A DNA stretch of 33,351 nucleotides. Origin: Candidatus Kaiserbacteria bacterium RIFCSPLOWO2_12_FULL_50_10 (GTDB lineage: Bacteria; Patescibacteriota; Minisyncoccia; Phycocordibacterales; UBA918). Position 1 is the first letter of the stretch. Every line of letters starts with the position of its first letter. This document shows positions 22,932 through 29,527 of this stretch, piece after piece. The DNA is taken from NCBI GenBank assembly GCA_001783515.1, contig MFMN01000013.1, positions 1-33,351 of the forward strand, given 5' to 3'. The notes below the pieces were generated by a model that made no database searches, was not told the origin of the DNA, and was given only the letters and a program-made list of their open reading frames with translations. Both the position numbers and the translations under genes were made by a program.

Positions 22932-22939
22932 AGAACTTC

Positions 22940-23070
22940 CTGGATCCCTCCTGGATGACAAAAGTGGCGAGTACTGCATAACATAAATAAGTAGTTAAAT
23001 CCGACTTGGATTTAACTACTTATTTATTTAAAGATATATACGTAACTTTTGTCATCCAGGAGGGATCCAG
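22940..23070. repeat. Palindromic-element family, copy E (short boxes plus nested hairpin)
   Basis: Outer boxes: 22940-22965 (starts CTGGATCC, ends GACAAAAGT) and 23045-23070 are perfect 26-nt reverse complements. Nested inside is a perfect 20-bp stem (22983-23002 with 23008-23027, loop GACTT) that contains the GTAGTTAAATCC module. It fills nearly the whole gap between two convergent genes: 8 nt after the ABC-F stop and 3 nt from the end of the Mur ligase gene. Confidence 0.92.
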
Positions 23071-23073
23071 CTG

Positions 23074-24348
23074 CTACGCCATTTTCGCCATTTCTTCTCG
23101 CACAACCGCTGCATCATCCCACGGTTGCTTGGTATTGTTCGGTCCCATAATGAACGGATCGGTGCCTTTGCCGCTGATGAGGACGATGGCGTTTTCTGGG
23201 GCGTTTTTGAGCGCGGTGCTGATTGCTTCGCGGCGGTCGAGGATTGTCTCTACGGGTGCGTCTTTCGACATGCCAGTACGCATTTCTCGTAGAATCTTTT
23301 CAGGGTTTTCGTCGTAGGGGTCTTCGTTCGTGAGAATAATCTGATCACAATATTGCTCAGCAATACGTCCCATGGGGGGGCGCTTCCAGGTGTCGCGTCC
23401 GCCGCCAGTATTGCCAAGCACGCAGACTTTGTATTCCTTGGGGAATGCTTGATAGAGTTTCTCGAGTGAATCGGGGGTGTGTGCGTAGTCGACAACTGCA
23501 GTGACTTTTTTCGCTGCTCCTTCAGGCGAATGGATTTTTTCAACACGTCCACGAATCGGCGCTAGGTGCTCAAGTGCGTAAATGATTTTCTTTTGTGGCA
23601 CGCCATATGCCGAGGTGAGCGCAATTGCCGCGAGCATGTTGTAGACATTGAAGAGCCCCACAAGCGGCGCACGAATGGTGGTGCCATCAGCGATAATGCT
23701 CACGCTGTCGTTGTTGAGGTGATATCGTTCGACATCCTTCAGCGAGTAGGGGATCCGTTTTTCTACCTTCATGGCGAGAAACTTTGCGCCCTCGGCGTCG
23801 TCGCTGTTGGCAACCATGACGCGCGGGCGCTTCTTTGAACGAGCGAGCGCTTTTGCGAGAAGGAGTTTTGCGGCGACGTATTTTTCGTAGGAACCATGCG
23901 ATTCAATATGTTCAGGCGAAAGGTTCGTAAAGACAAGCGCGTCAAGGTCGATGAATTTGTGACGGAACTGTTTTGCGCCTTCGGAGGTCATTTCAAGAAT
24001 CGCAATCTCGCAACCAGCATCCGCCGCGTCACGCAAGAACTTATGCACGAAGAAACGCCCAGGAATCGTCATTTTGCGCAGATTCCGCTCTGAGTGGTCG
24101 CCTATTTTGAAACGAATGGTTGAAAGCACTGCAGTTCGTTTACCATCGGCTTCAAAAATAGCGTTAATAATCTCCGTGACCGACGACTTTCCTTTGGTGC
24201 CGGTAACGCCGATTACAATGAGCTCCTTTGACGGCATTCTATAGAAAGTTGCACCGAGTACCGCGAGCAGATAATGGTACGCCGGCTGAAAAAACCGAAA
24301 GACTGACTTCGGGATTATTTTTTTGAGGTGGTAGAATAGTGTTTCCAT
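23074..24348 (-). CDS. MurE-like Mur ligase lacking the full N-terminal domain
   Basis: A 424-residue Mur ligase. The ATP-binding motif GVTGTKGKSS is near residue 47, some 60 residues earlier than in standard MurE, so the UDP-MurNAc-binding N-terminal domain is reduced to a short, partly hydrophobic segment. The carbamylated-lysine region YEKYVAAKLLLAK, the C-terminal GNTGGGRDTWKRPPMG and a TNEDPYDENP motif correspond to MurE landmarks; in MurE the last position set (DNPR for meso-DAP, DNPA for lysine) reports the amino acid added, and EDPY matches neither. It probably adds the third residue of a peptidoglycan stem peptide or a related acid. It is preceded by a hairpin-rich gap and converges on ABC-F. 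Confidence 0.88.
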   Translation of the reverse strand: METLFYHLKKIIPKSVFRFFQPAYHYLLAVLGATFYRMPSKELIVIGVTGTKGKSSVTEIINAIFEADGKRTAVLSTIRFKIGDHSERNLRKMTIPGRFFVHKFLRDAADAGCEIAILEMTSEGAKQFRHKFIDLDALVFTNLSPEHIESHGSYEKYVAAKLLLAKALARSKKRPRVMVANSDDAEGAKFLAMKVEKRIPYSLKDVERYHLNNDSVSIIADGTTIRAPLVGLFNVYNMLAAIALTSAYGVPQKKIIYALEHLAPIRGRVEKIHSPEGAAKKVTAVVDYAHTPDSLEKLYQAFPKEYKVCVLGNTGGGRDTWKRPPMGRIAEQYCDQIILTNEDPYDENPEKILREMRTGMSKDAPVETILDRREAISTALKNAPENAIVLISGKGTDPFIMGPNNTKQPWDDAAVVREEMAKMA

Positions 24349-24375
24349 GATTTATTTTTTTACTACAGCTCTGCT

Positions 24376-24412
24376 GTGGTAAAAAATTAAATTAGATTTA
24401 ACTTTTTACCAC
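24376..24412. repeat. Hairpin upstream of the Mur ligase gene
   Basis: GTGGTAAAAAATTAAATT (24376-24393) pairs with GATTTAACTTTTTACCAC (24395-24412) with two mismatches. It lies between the Mur ligase start and element copy F and could be a terminator for ruvA on the minus strand or part of the repeat unit; the GATTTAAC core resembles the accessory module. Confidence 0.6.
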
Positions 24413-24430
24413 TCTAAAACTTTTTCCGTT

Positions 24431-24544
24431 ACTTTTGTCATCCTGGAGGGATCCAGGCTGATAGGTTATTGCTCTAACTCCTGGATCCCGTCAGGATGAC
24501 AAAAGGGAAATGTAGTGATTAAAGATTACTTAGTAGTTAAATCC
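24431..24544. repeat. Palindromic-element family, copy F (short boxes, head-to-head, plus module)
   Basis: Box 24431-24457 (ACTTTTGTCATCC ... GGGATCCAGG) and its near-perfect reverse complement 24480-24505 enclose only 22 nt, opposite in order to copies D and E. The module AGTAGTTAAATCC follows at 24532-24544. It lies between ruvA and the Mur ligase gene, both on the minus strand. Confidence 0.88.
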
Positions 24545-24552
24545 ACGTCACG

Positions 24553-25134
24553 TTACTTCTTCCCAATCATCGCGAGCGTTACTCGCATTGCCACCTGCAT
24601 ATCTGCAATATCATTCGGTAATTCTCGTGCTGCATCCCGTGCCTCCTTTGGCGCATAGCCGAGCGCGATGAGCGCTTCAGCGACCTCGGTGCGAATATTC
24701 GTGGCGGCGTCGTTTTCGTCCGCGATATCGGCAATGTCGGTAATGTCGATCTTTCCCTTAAGTGCGAGCACAATTTTTTCGGCATTTTTCTTCGAGATAT
24801 CTGAGAGGCGTTCAAGGTATGATGGGTCTTCATTAAGAATCGCGCGCTTGAGGATAGTGAGCTGCGCCTGCTTCAAGAACTGCATAGCGCTCTTCGGGCC
24901 AACTTTCGGAATTTTCAGGAGAAGCTCAAACATGTCGAGTTCGGCGCGGTCCGAGAATCCAAAAAGGCTCATGGCGTCCTCACGCACGACCATATACGTG
25001 TGTAAAAAGAATTCTTCCCCTACAATTGGTAAAAAAGAAGGAAGCGTCGTAAGGCGATACCCGACGCCACAAACCTCAAGAAGCGTTGTTTCGCCCTCGT
25101 GCTGAGTAACCGTGCCACGGAGTGATCGTATCAT
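24553..25134 (-). CDS. ruvA: Holliday junction DNA helicase subunit RuvA
   Basis: A 193-residue RuvA. The N-terminal OB domain (MIRSLRGTVTQHEGETTLLEVCGVGYRL), the tandem helix-hairpin-helix domain (LLKIPKVGPKSAMQFLKQ and LSDISKKNAEKIVLALKGK), an acidic linker and the C-terminal RuvB-interacting domain (TEVAEALIALGYAPKEARDAA) are all present. It binds four-way junctions and recruits RuvB for branch migration. ruvB and ruvC are not adjacent. The start at 25134 is supported by the minus-strand -10 TAGAAT (25141-25146), exactly 6 nt upstream. Confidence 0.96.
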   Translation of the reverse strand: MIRSLRGTVTQHEGETTLLEVCGVGYRLTTLPSFLPIVGEEFFLHTYMVVREDAMSLFGFSDRAELDMFELLLKIPKVGPKSAMQFLKQAQLTILKRAILNEDPSYLERLSDISKKNAEKIVLALKGKIDITDIADIADENDAATNIRTEVAEALIALGYAPKEARDAARELPNDIADMQVAMRVTLAMIGKK

Positions 25135-25227
25135 GGGGATATTCTACCACACCGAGCAGAAAGCCGCGTTGTTGCATTTTTGTCACTCATGATGTATAGT
25201 GCCGTCACTAACAAGTACAATATATAT

Positions 25228-25497
25228 ATGCCAATTACACGAGGAGCACGTAAAGCACACGAAGCATCGCTACGCAAGCGCGTTTTCAACATCCGCCGCA
25301 AGTCGGTTCTTCTCGACGCAACAAAGGGCGTCAAGAAGCTTGTATCCGCAGGCGACGCTGCTGGCGCACGTGCCGCACTCCCTGCAGCACAGAAGGCAAT
25401 TGATAAGGCGCTTAAGCGCGGCATCATCAAGCCAAACACTGCATCACGCAAAATCGCTCGCCTTGCTGCAGCCGCAAAGAAGGTTGTTGCAAAGTAA
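25228..25497 (+). CDS. rpsT: 30S ribosomal protein S20
   Basis: An 89-residue basic helical protein: MPITRGARKAHEASLRKRVF, VLLDATKGVKKLVSAGD, then KGIIKPNTASRKIARLAAAAKK-type ending (IKPNTASRKIARL), matching the S20 three-helix bundle with its conserved K-NxAxRxK-L C-terminus. It binds 16S rRNA early in assembly. The ATG at 25228 is chosen because a -10 TACAAT (25216-25221) is exactly 6 nt upstream; the frame opens earlier but those codons lie before the promoter. Single-gene unit with a strong terminator. Confidence 0.95.
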   Translation: MPITRGARKAHEASLRKRVFNIRRKSVLLDATKGVKKLVSAGDAAGARAALPAAQKAIDKALKRGIIKPNTASRKIARLAAAAKKVVAK

Positions 25498-25498
25498 C

Positions 25499-25524
25499 AA
25501 AAACGACCGGAGGGTCGTTTTTTT
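25499..25524 (+). terminator. Intrinsic terminator of rpsT
   Basis: AAAACGACC, loop GGAG, GGTCGTTTT followed by further T residues. Confidence 0.9.
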
Positions 25525-25574
25525 GTGCTTGGAGCCTGTGCAGAGCTTGGCTTGCGTATCGGTGCCGCCTCAGG

Positions 25575-25614
25575 TAGAGTTGCTTTGCACTGATCTTTCA
25601 AACCCCTTAAGGAG
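25575..25614 (+). promoter_or_regulatory. Promoter -10 and Shine-Dalgarno leader of tmk
   Basis: -10 TAGAGT at 25575-25580 and Shine-Dalgarno AAGGAG ending at 25614. The SD is preceded by CCCCTT (25603-25608), which is complementary to AAGGAG-like sequence and could mask it. The same CCCCTT-nn-GGAG arrangement occurs before the 2991 gene (2971-2983). Confidence 0.55.
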
Positions 25615-25621
25615 AACTTGC

Positions 25622-26251
25622 ATGAAGCGTGGCATTTTTATTGTCATCGACGGCCTCGATGGCGCCGGGAAAACAACAGCGATTGAGCACCTCAAGAAGG
25701 TGTTCGCAGGCCGCGACGACGTCGTCTTCACTCGCGAGCCGGGCGGCACGCCCGAGGCAGAGGAGCTGCGTGAATTCTTTTTGCGCACTCGCGAACAGCC
25801 CCTCGAGAAAGCAACGGAAATTTTGCTCGTTGAGGCGGCACGTGCGGAACATCTTGCAAAAGTCATCGTGCCCGCCCTTCTTGACGAGAAGCTCGTCATT
25901 TGCGACCGCTTCGATGTCTCGACCTACGTGTACAACGTCCCCAAAGACGACACTTCGCTCGAGTCGCTCTTTCGAGAGACGAACAGACGTGTCGTCGGAA
26001 GTTCTGCTCCCGACTGCTACATCTTTTTGAACCTTCCACCCCATGTTTCCTTGGAGCGCTCGCGTGGACGTGGCGACGAAACACGTTTCGATGAAGCAAG
26101 TCTCGAGGCCTATTTTGAGCGCCGCACGCGGTACATGGACTTCTTCAATTTCGCCTTCAACAGCAATGTCAAAATCGTCGATGCCGAGCAAAGCATTGCG
26201 GCTGTCTGCGCAGAGGTGGAGCTGTGCGTCCTGAACTTCTGCAGGGAATAG
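25622..26251 (+). CDS. tmk: Thymidylate kinase
   Basis: A 209-residue P-loop nucleoside monophosphate kinase. The P-loop IDGLDGAGKTT is at residues 9-19, the DR motif FTREPGGTPEAEELR follows near 40, ICDRFDVSTYVYN near 97 and a lid with RSRGRGDETRF near 145. It phosphorylates dTMP to dTDP. The start at 25622 has a Shine-Dalgarno AAGGAG with proper spacing. It has its own promoter downstream of the rpsT terminator. In most tmk enzymes the segment here reading DRFDVSTYVYN has DRY/DRYxxSSxAYQ, so the substrate loop is somewhat divergent. Confidence 0.93.
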   Translation: MKRGIFIVIDGLDGAGKTTAIEHLKKVFAGRDDVVFTREPGGTPEAEELREFFLRTREQPLEKATEILLVEAARAEHLAKVIVPALLDEKLVICDRFDVSTYVYNVPKDDTSLESLFRETNRRVVGSSAPDCYIFLNLPPHVSLERSRGRGDETRFDEASLEAYFERRTRYMDFFNFAFNSNVKIVDAEQSIAAVCAEVELCVLNFCRE

Positions 26252-26269
26252 TCTATCGACCTTTTTTGC

Positions 26270-26295
26270 AAGCGCCTCAACCCGGGCGCTTTTTT
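26270..26295 (+). terminator. Intrinsic terminator of tmk
   Basis: AAGCGCC (26270-26276) pairs with GGCGCTT (26285-26291), followed by TTTT. Confidence 0.8.
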
Positions 26296-26314
26296 CTTGC
26301 TTGCGGCTACGGGC

Positions 26315-26342
26315 TTCACAAATTCAAGATTTTATGTATAAT
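26315..26342 (+). promoter_or_regulatory. tRNA-Arg promoter
   Basis: -35 TTCACA at 26315-26320, 16-nt spacer, consensus -10 TATAAT at 26337-26342. Transcription should start near 26349, leaving about 44 nt of 5' leader before the tRNA. Confidence 0.8.
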
Positions 26343-26392
26343 GCGGGGCACGAGAGGACCGAACGCCTTGAGCGCCTGTTTCCAATCGTAAT

Positions 26393-26464
26393 GCTCTCAT
26401 AGTTTAATGGATAGAATATAGGTTTGCGGTACCTGTGATCGTGGTTCGATTCCACGTGAGAGCA
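26393..26464 (+). tRNA. tRNA-Arg (anticodon GCG)
   Basis: A complete 72-nt cloverleaf. Acceptor GCTCTCA/TGAGAGC, D stem GTTT/GAAT with G-T wobbles, anticodon stem TAGGT/ACCTG with loop TTGCGGT (anticodon GCG at 26426-26428), T stem CGTGG/CCACG with loop TTCGATT. GCG reads CGC (and CGU by wobble), so the isotype is arginine; the D-loop AATGGATA contains the A20 typical of tRNA-Arg. Discriminator base A; CCA is not encoded. Most bacteria use an ACG anticodon deaminated to ICG for these codons, so the GCG form is unusual. Confidence 0.92.
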
Positions 26465-26471
26465 CAGTAAC

Positions 26472-26500
26472 AAAAGAGTCACGGTAACGTGACTCTTTTT
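26472..26500 (+). terminator. Intrinsic terminator of the tRNA gene
   Basis: AAAAGAGTCACG (26472-26483), loop GTAA, CGTGACTCTTTT followed by T. Confidence 0.92.
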
Positions 26501-26525
26501 GTCGGAGAGCAAAATCCAAAAAGAA

Positions 26526-26555
26526 TTACAGGTTTTCTAGAGCTGATGGTATACT
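26526..26555 (+). promoter_or_regulatory. Promoter of the surface protein gene
   Basis: -35 TTACAG at 26526-26531, 18-nt spacer, -10 TATACT at 26550-26555, leaving a leader of about 27 nt. No clear Shine-Dalgarno is visible before the ATG at 26589. Confidence 0.55.
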
Positions 26556-26588
26556 GCGGAGTATTCTAGTAGTTAAGTATTTTCAAAG

Positions 26589-28193
26589 ATGTTCTTCGAA
26601 GCGCAAAAAAATGTTGTTCAAAATGTTGGGATAGGGTTGTTCCTCCTTCAGATTATTCTTCTCGCCCTTCTGCCGCAGAAAGGTTTTGCCGCGGCATATG
26701 ATTTTGCTGAGGTCTCGTATGTGGGCGCTGCGCTTTCTGTTGCTGCTGAGGACGCGGTGCCGTTCGGTATGCTTTTTGACAACACGGGCACGAAACTTTA
26801 TGTGCTCGGCACAACAGGAGATGATATTAGCGAATATGCACTCACTACACCATTCGACATTAGTACGGGCTCATTCACGCAAGTCGCACTTTCTGTTGCC
26901 GCACAAGAAGCGACGCCTGTAGCCATGGTGTATAACAACGACGGTACCAAACTCTATGTACTTGGTGCTAGCGGCGACTTTGTGGTTGAGTACGCACTTT
27001 CAACGCCGTACGACATTAGTACGGGCACCTATACAAAAATCGCCCTTCTGTTCTTGGCGCAGGAGACAAATCCCCGATCAATGCTCTATAACAACAACGG
27101 CACAAAATTATATCTTCTCGGTACGTCAGGCGATGATATTAATGAATATGCGCTCGCAACACCCTATGACATCAGCACCGGCACGTTCACCCAAGTTGCA
27201 CTTTCTGTCGCTACAGAAGACACCGCCCCTGCATCCATGATCTATAACGATGACGGTACGAAGCTCTACGTTGCTGGCGCAGGTACTGACGCGATATACG
27301 AATACACCCTCGCAACACCCTATGACATCAGCACCGGCACCGGGGTGCAATTGATACTTTTTGTTGCTTCAGAAGAAACCACCCCTACCGAGATAATGTT
27401 TAGTAATGACGGCACAAAGCTCTACATGCTCGGCACTTCCGCTGCAGACATTAAGGAATACACACTTGTGGCGCTTGACACGGAAAGTCCGAGTGTTGCG
27501 ATGACGACACCTGTGGACGGGGCGGTCATTTCAGGTGAAGTAGAGCTTACAGCGTCGGCAAGCGACGACGTTCAAGTGGTGTCACGACAATTTTATGTCA
27601 ATGGTGAGCAAGCAGGAAATGTAAGTGTGCGAGGGTCATTCAGAACCCTCTGGGATACAACAACCGTTACTGATGGAGTTAAAACGTTGGTGGCAGTTGC
27701 ACAGGATTCATCAGGAAACACTGCGACATCGACAGCGATTACGATAACCGTTCAAAATAACGCAGTAGAAGTAACCCCGGCACCATCGTCCCCAAAGAGC
27801 TCAGTTGTCGGTGGATACGACCCGGTAGCTCGCGCTGCGTATCTTGCGAAGCTGGGCGATACCATTGCGCTTCGCTCGCTTCTTGAACAGCGGCTTGCAA
27901 GTCTTATGTCGCAGCTCGCCGCGCTACAGCCTGCGAAAAAATCTGTAGCAGGAGTTTCTGTTACGGTATTTGCGCGAGAGTTCGGCATGCAAGATGAAGG
28001 TGATGATGTGCGAGCACTTCAGCAATACCTTGTGCAGAACGGCTACGCAATTCCGGCCGGTGCCACGGGCTACTTCGGCGGACAAACTCGCGATGCACTT
28101 ATTGCGTTACAGCACGCACACAACATCGAACCAGCTACTGGTCACTTTGGACCAAAGACGCGCTCATTTTTGAATAGCGTTAGCACAAGGTAA
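26589..28193 (+). CDS. Secreted repeat protein with Ig-like and peptidoglycan-binding domains
   Basis: The 534 residues comprise, in order: a signal peptide (hydrophobic LFLLQIILLALLPQ, cleavage probably near GFAAA, residue 36); five repeats of 52 residues starting at residues 51, 103, 155, 207 and 259 (the last partial), each with an NDGTKLYxLG core and PYDISTGT, like a beta-propeller blade; a Big/Ig-like domain (about 296-390: SPSVAMTTPVDGAVISGEVE and DSSGNTATSTAITITV); an Ala/Ser/Pro linker with a helical stretch; and a C-terminal PG_binding_1 domain (about 461-532: GDDVRALQQYLVQNGY, GYFGGQTRDALIALQ). This is a wall-anchored surface protein, plausibly for adhesion to a host or to other cells, though ligands are unknown. 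Strand repeats are almost identical at the DNA level around 27165 and 27320. Confidence 0.88.
   Translation: MFFEAQKNVVQNVGIGLFLLQIILLALLPQKGFAAAYDFAEVSYVGAALSVAAEDAVPFGMLFDNTGTKLYVLGTTGDDISEYALTTPFDISTGSFTQVALSVAAQEATPVAMVYNNDGTKLYVLGASGDFVVEYALSTPYDISTGTYTKIALLFLAQETNPRSMLYNNNGTKLYLLGTSGDDINEYALATPYDISTGTFTQVALSVATEDTAPASMIYNDDGTKLYVAGAGTDAIYEYTLATPYDISTGTGVQLILFVASEETTPTEIMFSNDGTKLYMLGTSAADIKEYTLVALDTESPSVAMTTPVDGAVISGEVELTASASDDVQVVSRQFYVNGEQAGNVSVRGSFRTLWDTTTVTDGVKTLVAVAQDSSGNTATSTAITITVQNNAVEVTPAPSSPKSSVVGGYDPVARAAYLAKLGDTIALRSLLEQRLASLMSQLAALQPAKKSVAGVSVTVFAREFGMQDEGDDVRALQQYLVQNGYAIPAGATGYFGGQTRDALIALQHAHNIEPATGHFGPKTRSFLNSVSTR
26739..27476 (+). repeat. Five tandem 156-nt repeats encoding propeller-like units
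   Basis: The unit length is constant (52 codons) with a DGTKLY core in every copy; adjacent units share the stretch CCCTATGACATCAGCACCGG in units 3 and 4. Recent duplication or gene conversion is likely between those two. Confidence 0.85.
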
Positions 28194-28204
28194 CCGCACA
28201 GCGT

Positions 28205-28249
28205 CACTACGTACAAGCATCAAAAACGCTTGAATGTAGTGGCGTTTTG
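28205..28249 (+). terminator. Probable terminator after the surface protein gene
   Basis: CACTAC...CAAGC (28205-28218) pairs with GCTTG...GTAGTG (28228-28241) with an internal loop, followed by GCGTTTTG. An alternative AAAACGC/GCGTTTT pairing is possible. It overlaps the -35 of the next promoter. Confidence 0.5.
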
Positions 28250-28258
28250 TGGTATGGT
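28230..28258 (+). promoter_or_regulatory. Promoter of the S14-L15 ribosomal operon
   Basis: -35 TTGAAT (28230-28235), 17-nt spacer, -10 TATGGT (28253-28258). Transcription is expected near 28265, so the operon has a leader of about 124 nt. Confidence 0.6.
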
Positions 28259-28264
28259 GACGCC

Positions 28265-28388
28265 ACGCGTAACAGATGCATTCATGCATTCGGGAGTAAC
28301 GGTGTACACATCTTGTACAGACCAGCTCCCACGCAATTATTACGCTTTCTTCAGTTTATGAAGAAAGTCTCTAACATACATCATTGTC
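28265..28388 (+). promoter_or_regulatory. Structured leader of the ribosomal operon
   Basis: Two hairpins are visible: GGGAG (28292-28296) with CTCCC (28326-28330) enclosing TGTACA/TGTACA (28303-28308, 28314-28319); and CTTTCTTCA/TGAAGAAAG (28345-28353, 28359-28367) with a 5-nt loop, 21 nt before the rpsN start. Neither is followed by a T run, so they are not simple terminators. Ribosomal-protein autoregulation is a plausible role. Confidence 0.5.
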
Positions 28389-28574
28389 ATGGCACGATTG
28401 TCATTGAAAGTGAAGGCTGAGCGTGAACCAAAGTTCGCGTCTCGCGTTGTACGTCGCTGCCACAAGTGCGGTCGTCGTCACGGCTACCTTCGCGATTTCG
28501 ACCTTTGTCGTATTTGTTTCCGCGAGGAAGCACTCAAGGGTCATTTACCAGGTGTTAAGAAGGCAAGTTGGTAA
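28389..28574 (+). CDS. rpsN: 30S ribosomal protein S14 (zinc-type)
   Basis: A 61-residue short S14 of the type Z form: [24 protein letters not shown] has the CxxC...CxxC zinc motif and KASW is the conserved end. It is the first gene of the local spc-like cluster; L5, L24 and L14, which usually precede it, are not upstream here. It is followed 4 nt later by rpsH. Confidence 0.97.
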   Translation: MARLSLKVKAEREPKFASRVVRRCHKCGRRHGYLRDFDLCRICFREEALKGHLPGVKKASW

Positions 28575-28578
28575 TTCT

Positions 28579-28971
28579 ATGGTTAACGATCCAATTTCAG
28601 ACCTTATCATCCGCATCAAAAACGCAGGCATGGTTTCGAAGGCAGAAGTAGCACTTCCGTATTCGAAACTCAAGCATGCTGTTGCTGACACGATGGTCAA
28701 GGCCGGCTTTCTTACGAAGGCCGAAAAGCACGGCAAGTCTGTGCAGAAGGAACTCGTGGTCACGCTCAAGTATACCGAGCGCGGTCACGCAATTCACGAC
28801 GTCAAGCGAATCTCAAAACCAGGTCGCCGTTTGTACGTCAAAGCTGCGGATATTCATTCGTTCAAGTACGGTAAGGGAAGCCTTATCCTCTCGACACCGA
28901 AGGGTATCCTCACGGACAAGGAAGCGAAGGCTGCCAATGTCGGTGGAGAACAGCTCTTTACTATTTGGTAA
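28579..28971 (+). CDS. rpsH: 30S ribosomal protein S8
   Basis: A 130-residue S8: MVNDPISDLIIRIKNAGMV at the N-terminus, then KRISKPGRRLYVKAADI and the C-terminal STPKGILTDKEAKAANVGGE. It binds the central domain of 16S rRNA and in many bacteria represses the spc operon. The frame is open upstream to 28423 but that overlaps rpsN; the ATG at 28579 gives the family N-terminus. Next gene starts 11 nt later. Confidence 0.97.
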   Translation: MVNDPISDLIIRIKNAGMVSKAEVALPYSKLKHAVADTMVKAGFLTKAEKHGKSVQKELVVTLKYTERGHAIHDVKRISKPGRRLYVKAADIHSFKYGKGSLILSTPKGILTDKEAKAANVGGEQLFTIW

Positions 28972-28982
28972 TCATTCACAGT

Positions 28983-29519
28983 ATGTCACGTCTAGGAAAG
29001 AAGCCGATTGCAATTCCGAAGGGAGTTGAGGCAACTTTTGCAGAGGGAGTTCTCACTGTGAAAGGTCCAAAGGGTACCCTCGTTCGCCCGGTGCGCGAAG
29101 AAGAAATGCAGGTTGTCATTGCTGACGGCTTCATCACCTTCACGCCCAAGAACGAGACCAAGCTCGCATTTGCTCTCTGGGGTACCTACGCTGCACTCTT
29201 CCGCAATATGGTCAAGGGTGTTACCGAAGGCTTTGAGCGCAAGCTTGAAATCGAAGGTGTGGGATACCGTGCAGAGCTCGTAGGTGCAGACCTCAAGCTC
29301 CTCATGGGATACTCACATCCCGTTATGCTCAAGACTCCCGAAGGCATCAAGGTTGAAGTGGTTAAGAGCCTCATCACTCTTTCAGGTATCGACAAGGAAG
29401 CGCTTGGACAGCACGCTGCAAACATTCGCGCGGTACGTAAGCCAGAGCCATACAAGGGCAAGGGAATCCGATACCAGGGGGAATTCATTATCCGTAAACA
29501 GGGTAAGAAATCCGTCTAA
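28983..29519 (+). CDS. rplF: 50S ribosomal protein L6
   Basis: A 178-residue L6: MSRLGKKPIAIPKGVEATF, then the central GYRAELVGADLKLLMGYSHPV and the C-terminal signature RKPEPYKGKGIRYQGE. Two related domains bind helix 97 of 23S rRNA near the factor-binding site. Operon neighbour of rpsH; separated from rplR by an unusual 156-nt gap. Confidence 0.97.
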   Translation: MSRLGKKPIAIPKGVEATFAEGVLTVKGPKGTLVRPVREEEMQVVIADGFITFTPKNETKLAFALWGTYAALFRNMVKGVTEGFERKLEIEGVGYRAELVGADLKLLMGYSHPVMLKTPEGIKVEVVKSLITLSGIDKEALGQHAANIRAVRKPEPYKGKGIRYQGEFIIRKQGKKSV

Positions 29520-29527
29520 AACATTCT

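Noticed and set aside
14903-24544. GGATCC-containing repeats as cloning or assembly artefacts (BamHI sites)
   Set aside because: The repeats vary in sequence, form long inverted arms and lie in different natural intergenic contexts, which fits a genomic repeat family rather than linker contamination.
25199-25621. N-terminal extension of thymidylate kinase to 350 residues
   Set aside because: The extension overlaps rpsT in another frame and crosses its terminator; the tmk start at 25622 has a Shine-Dalgarno and the P-loop begins right after it.
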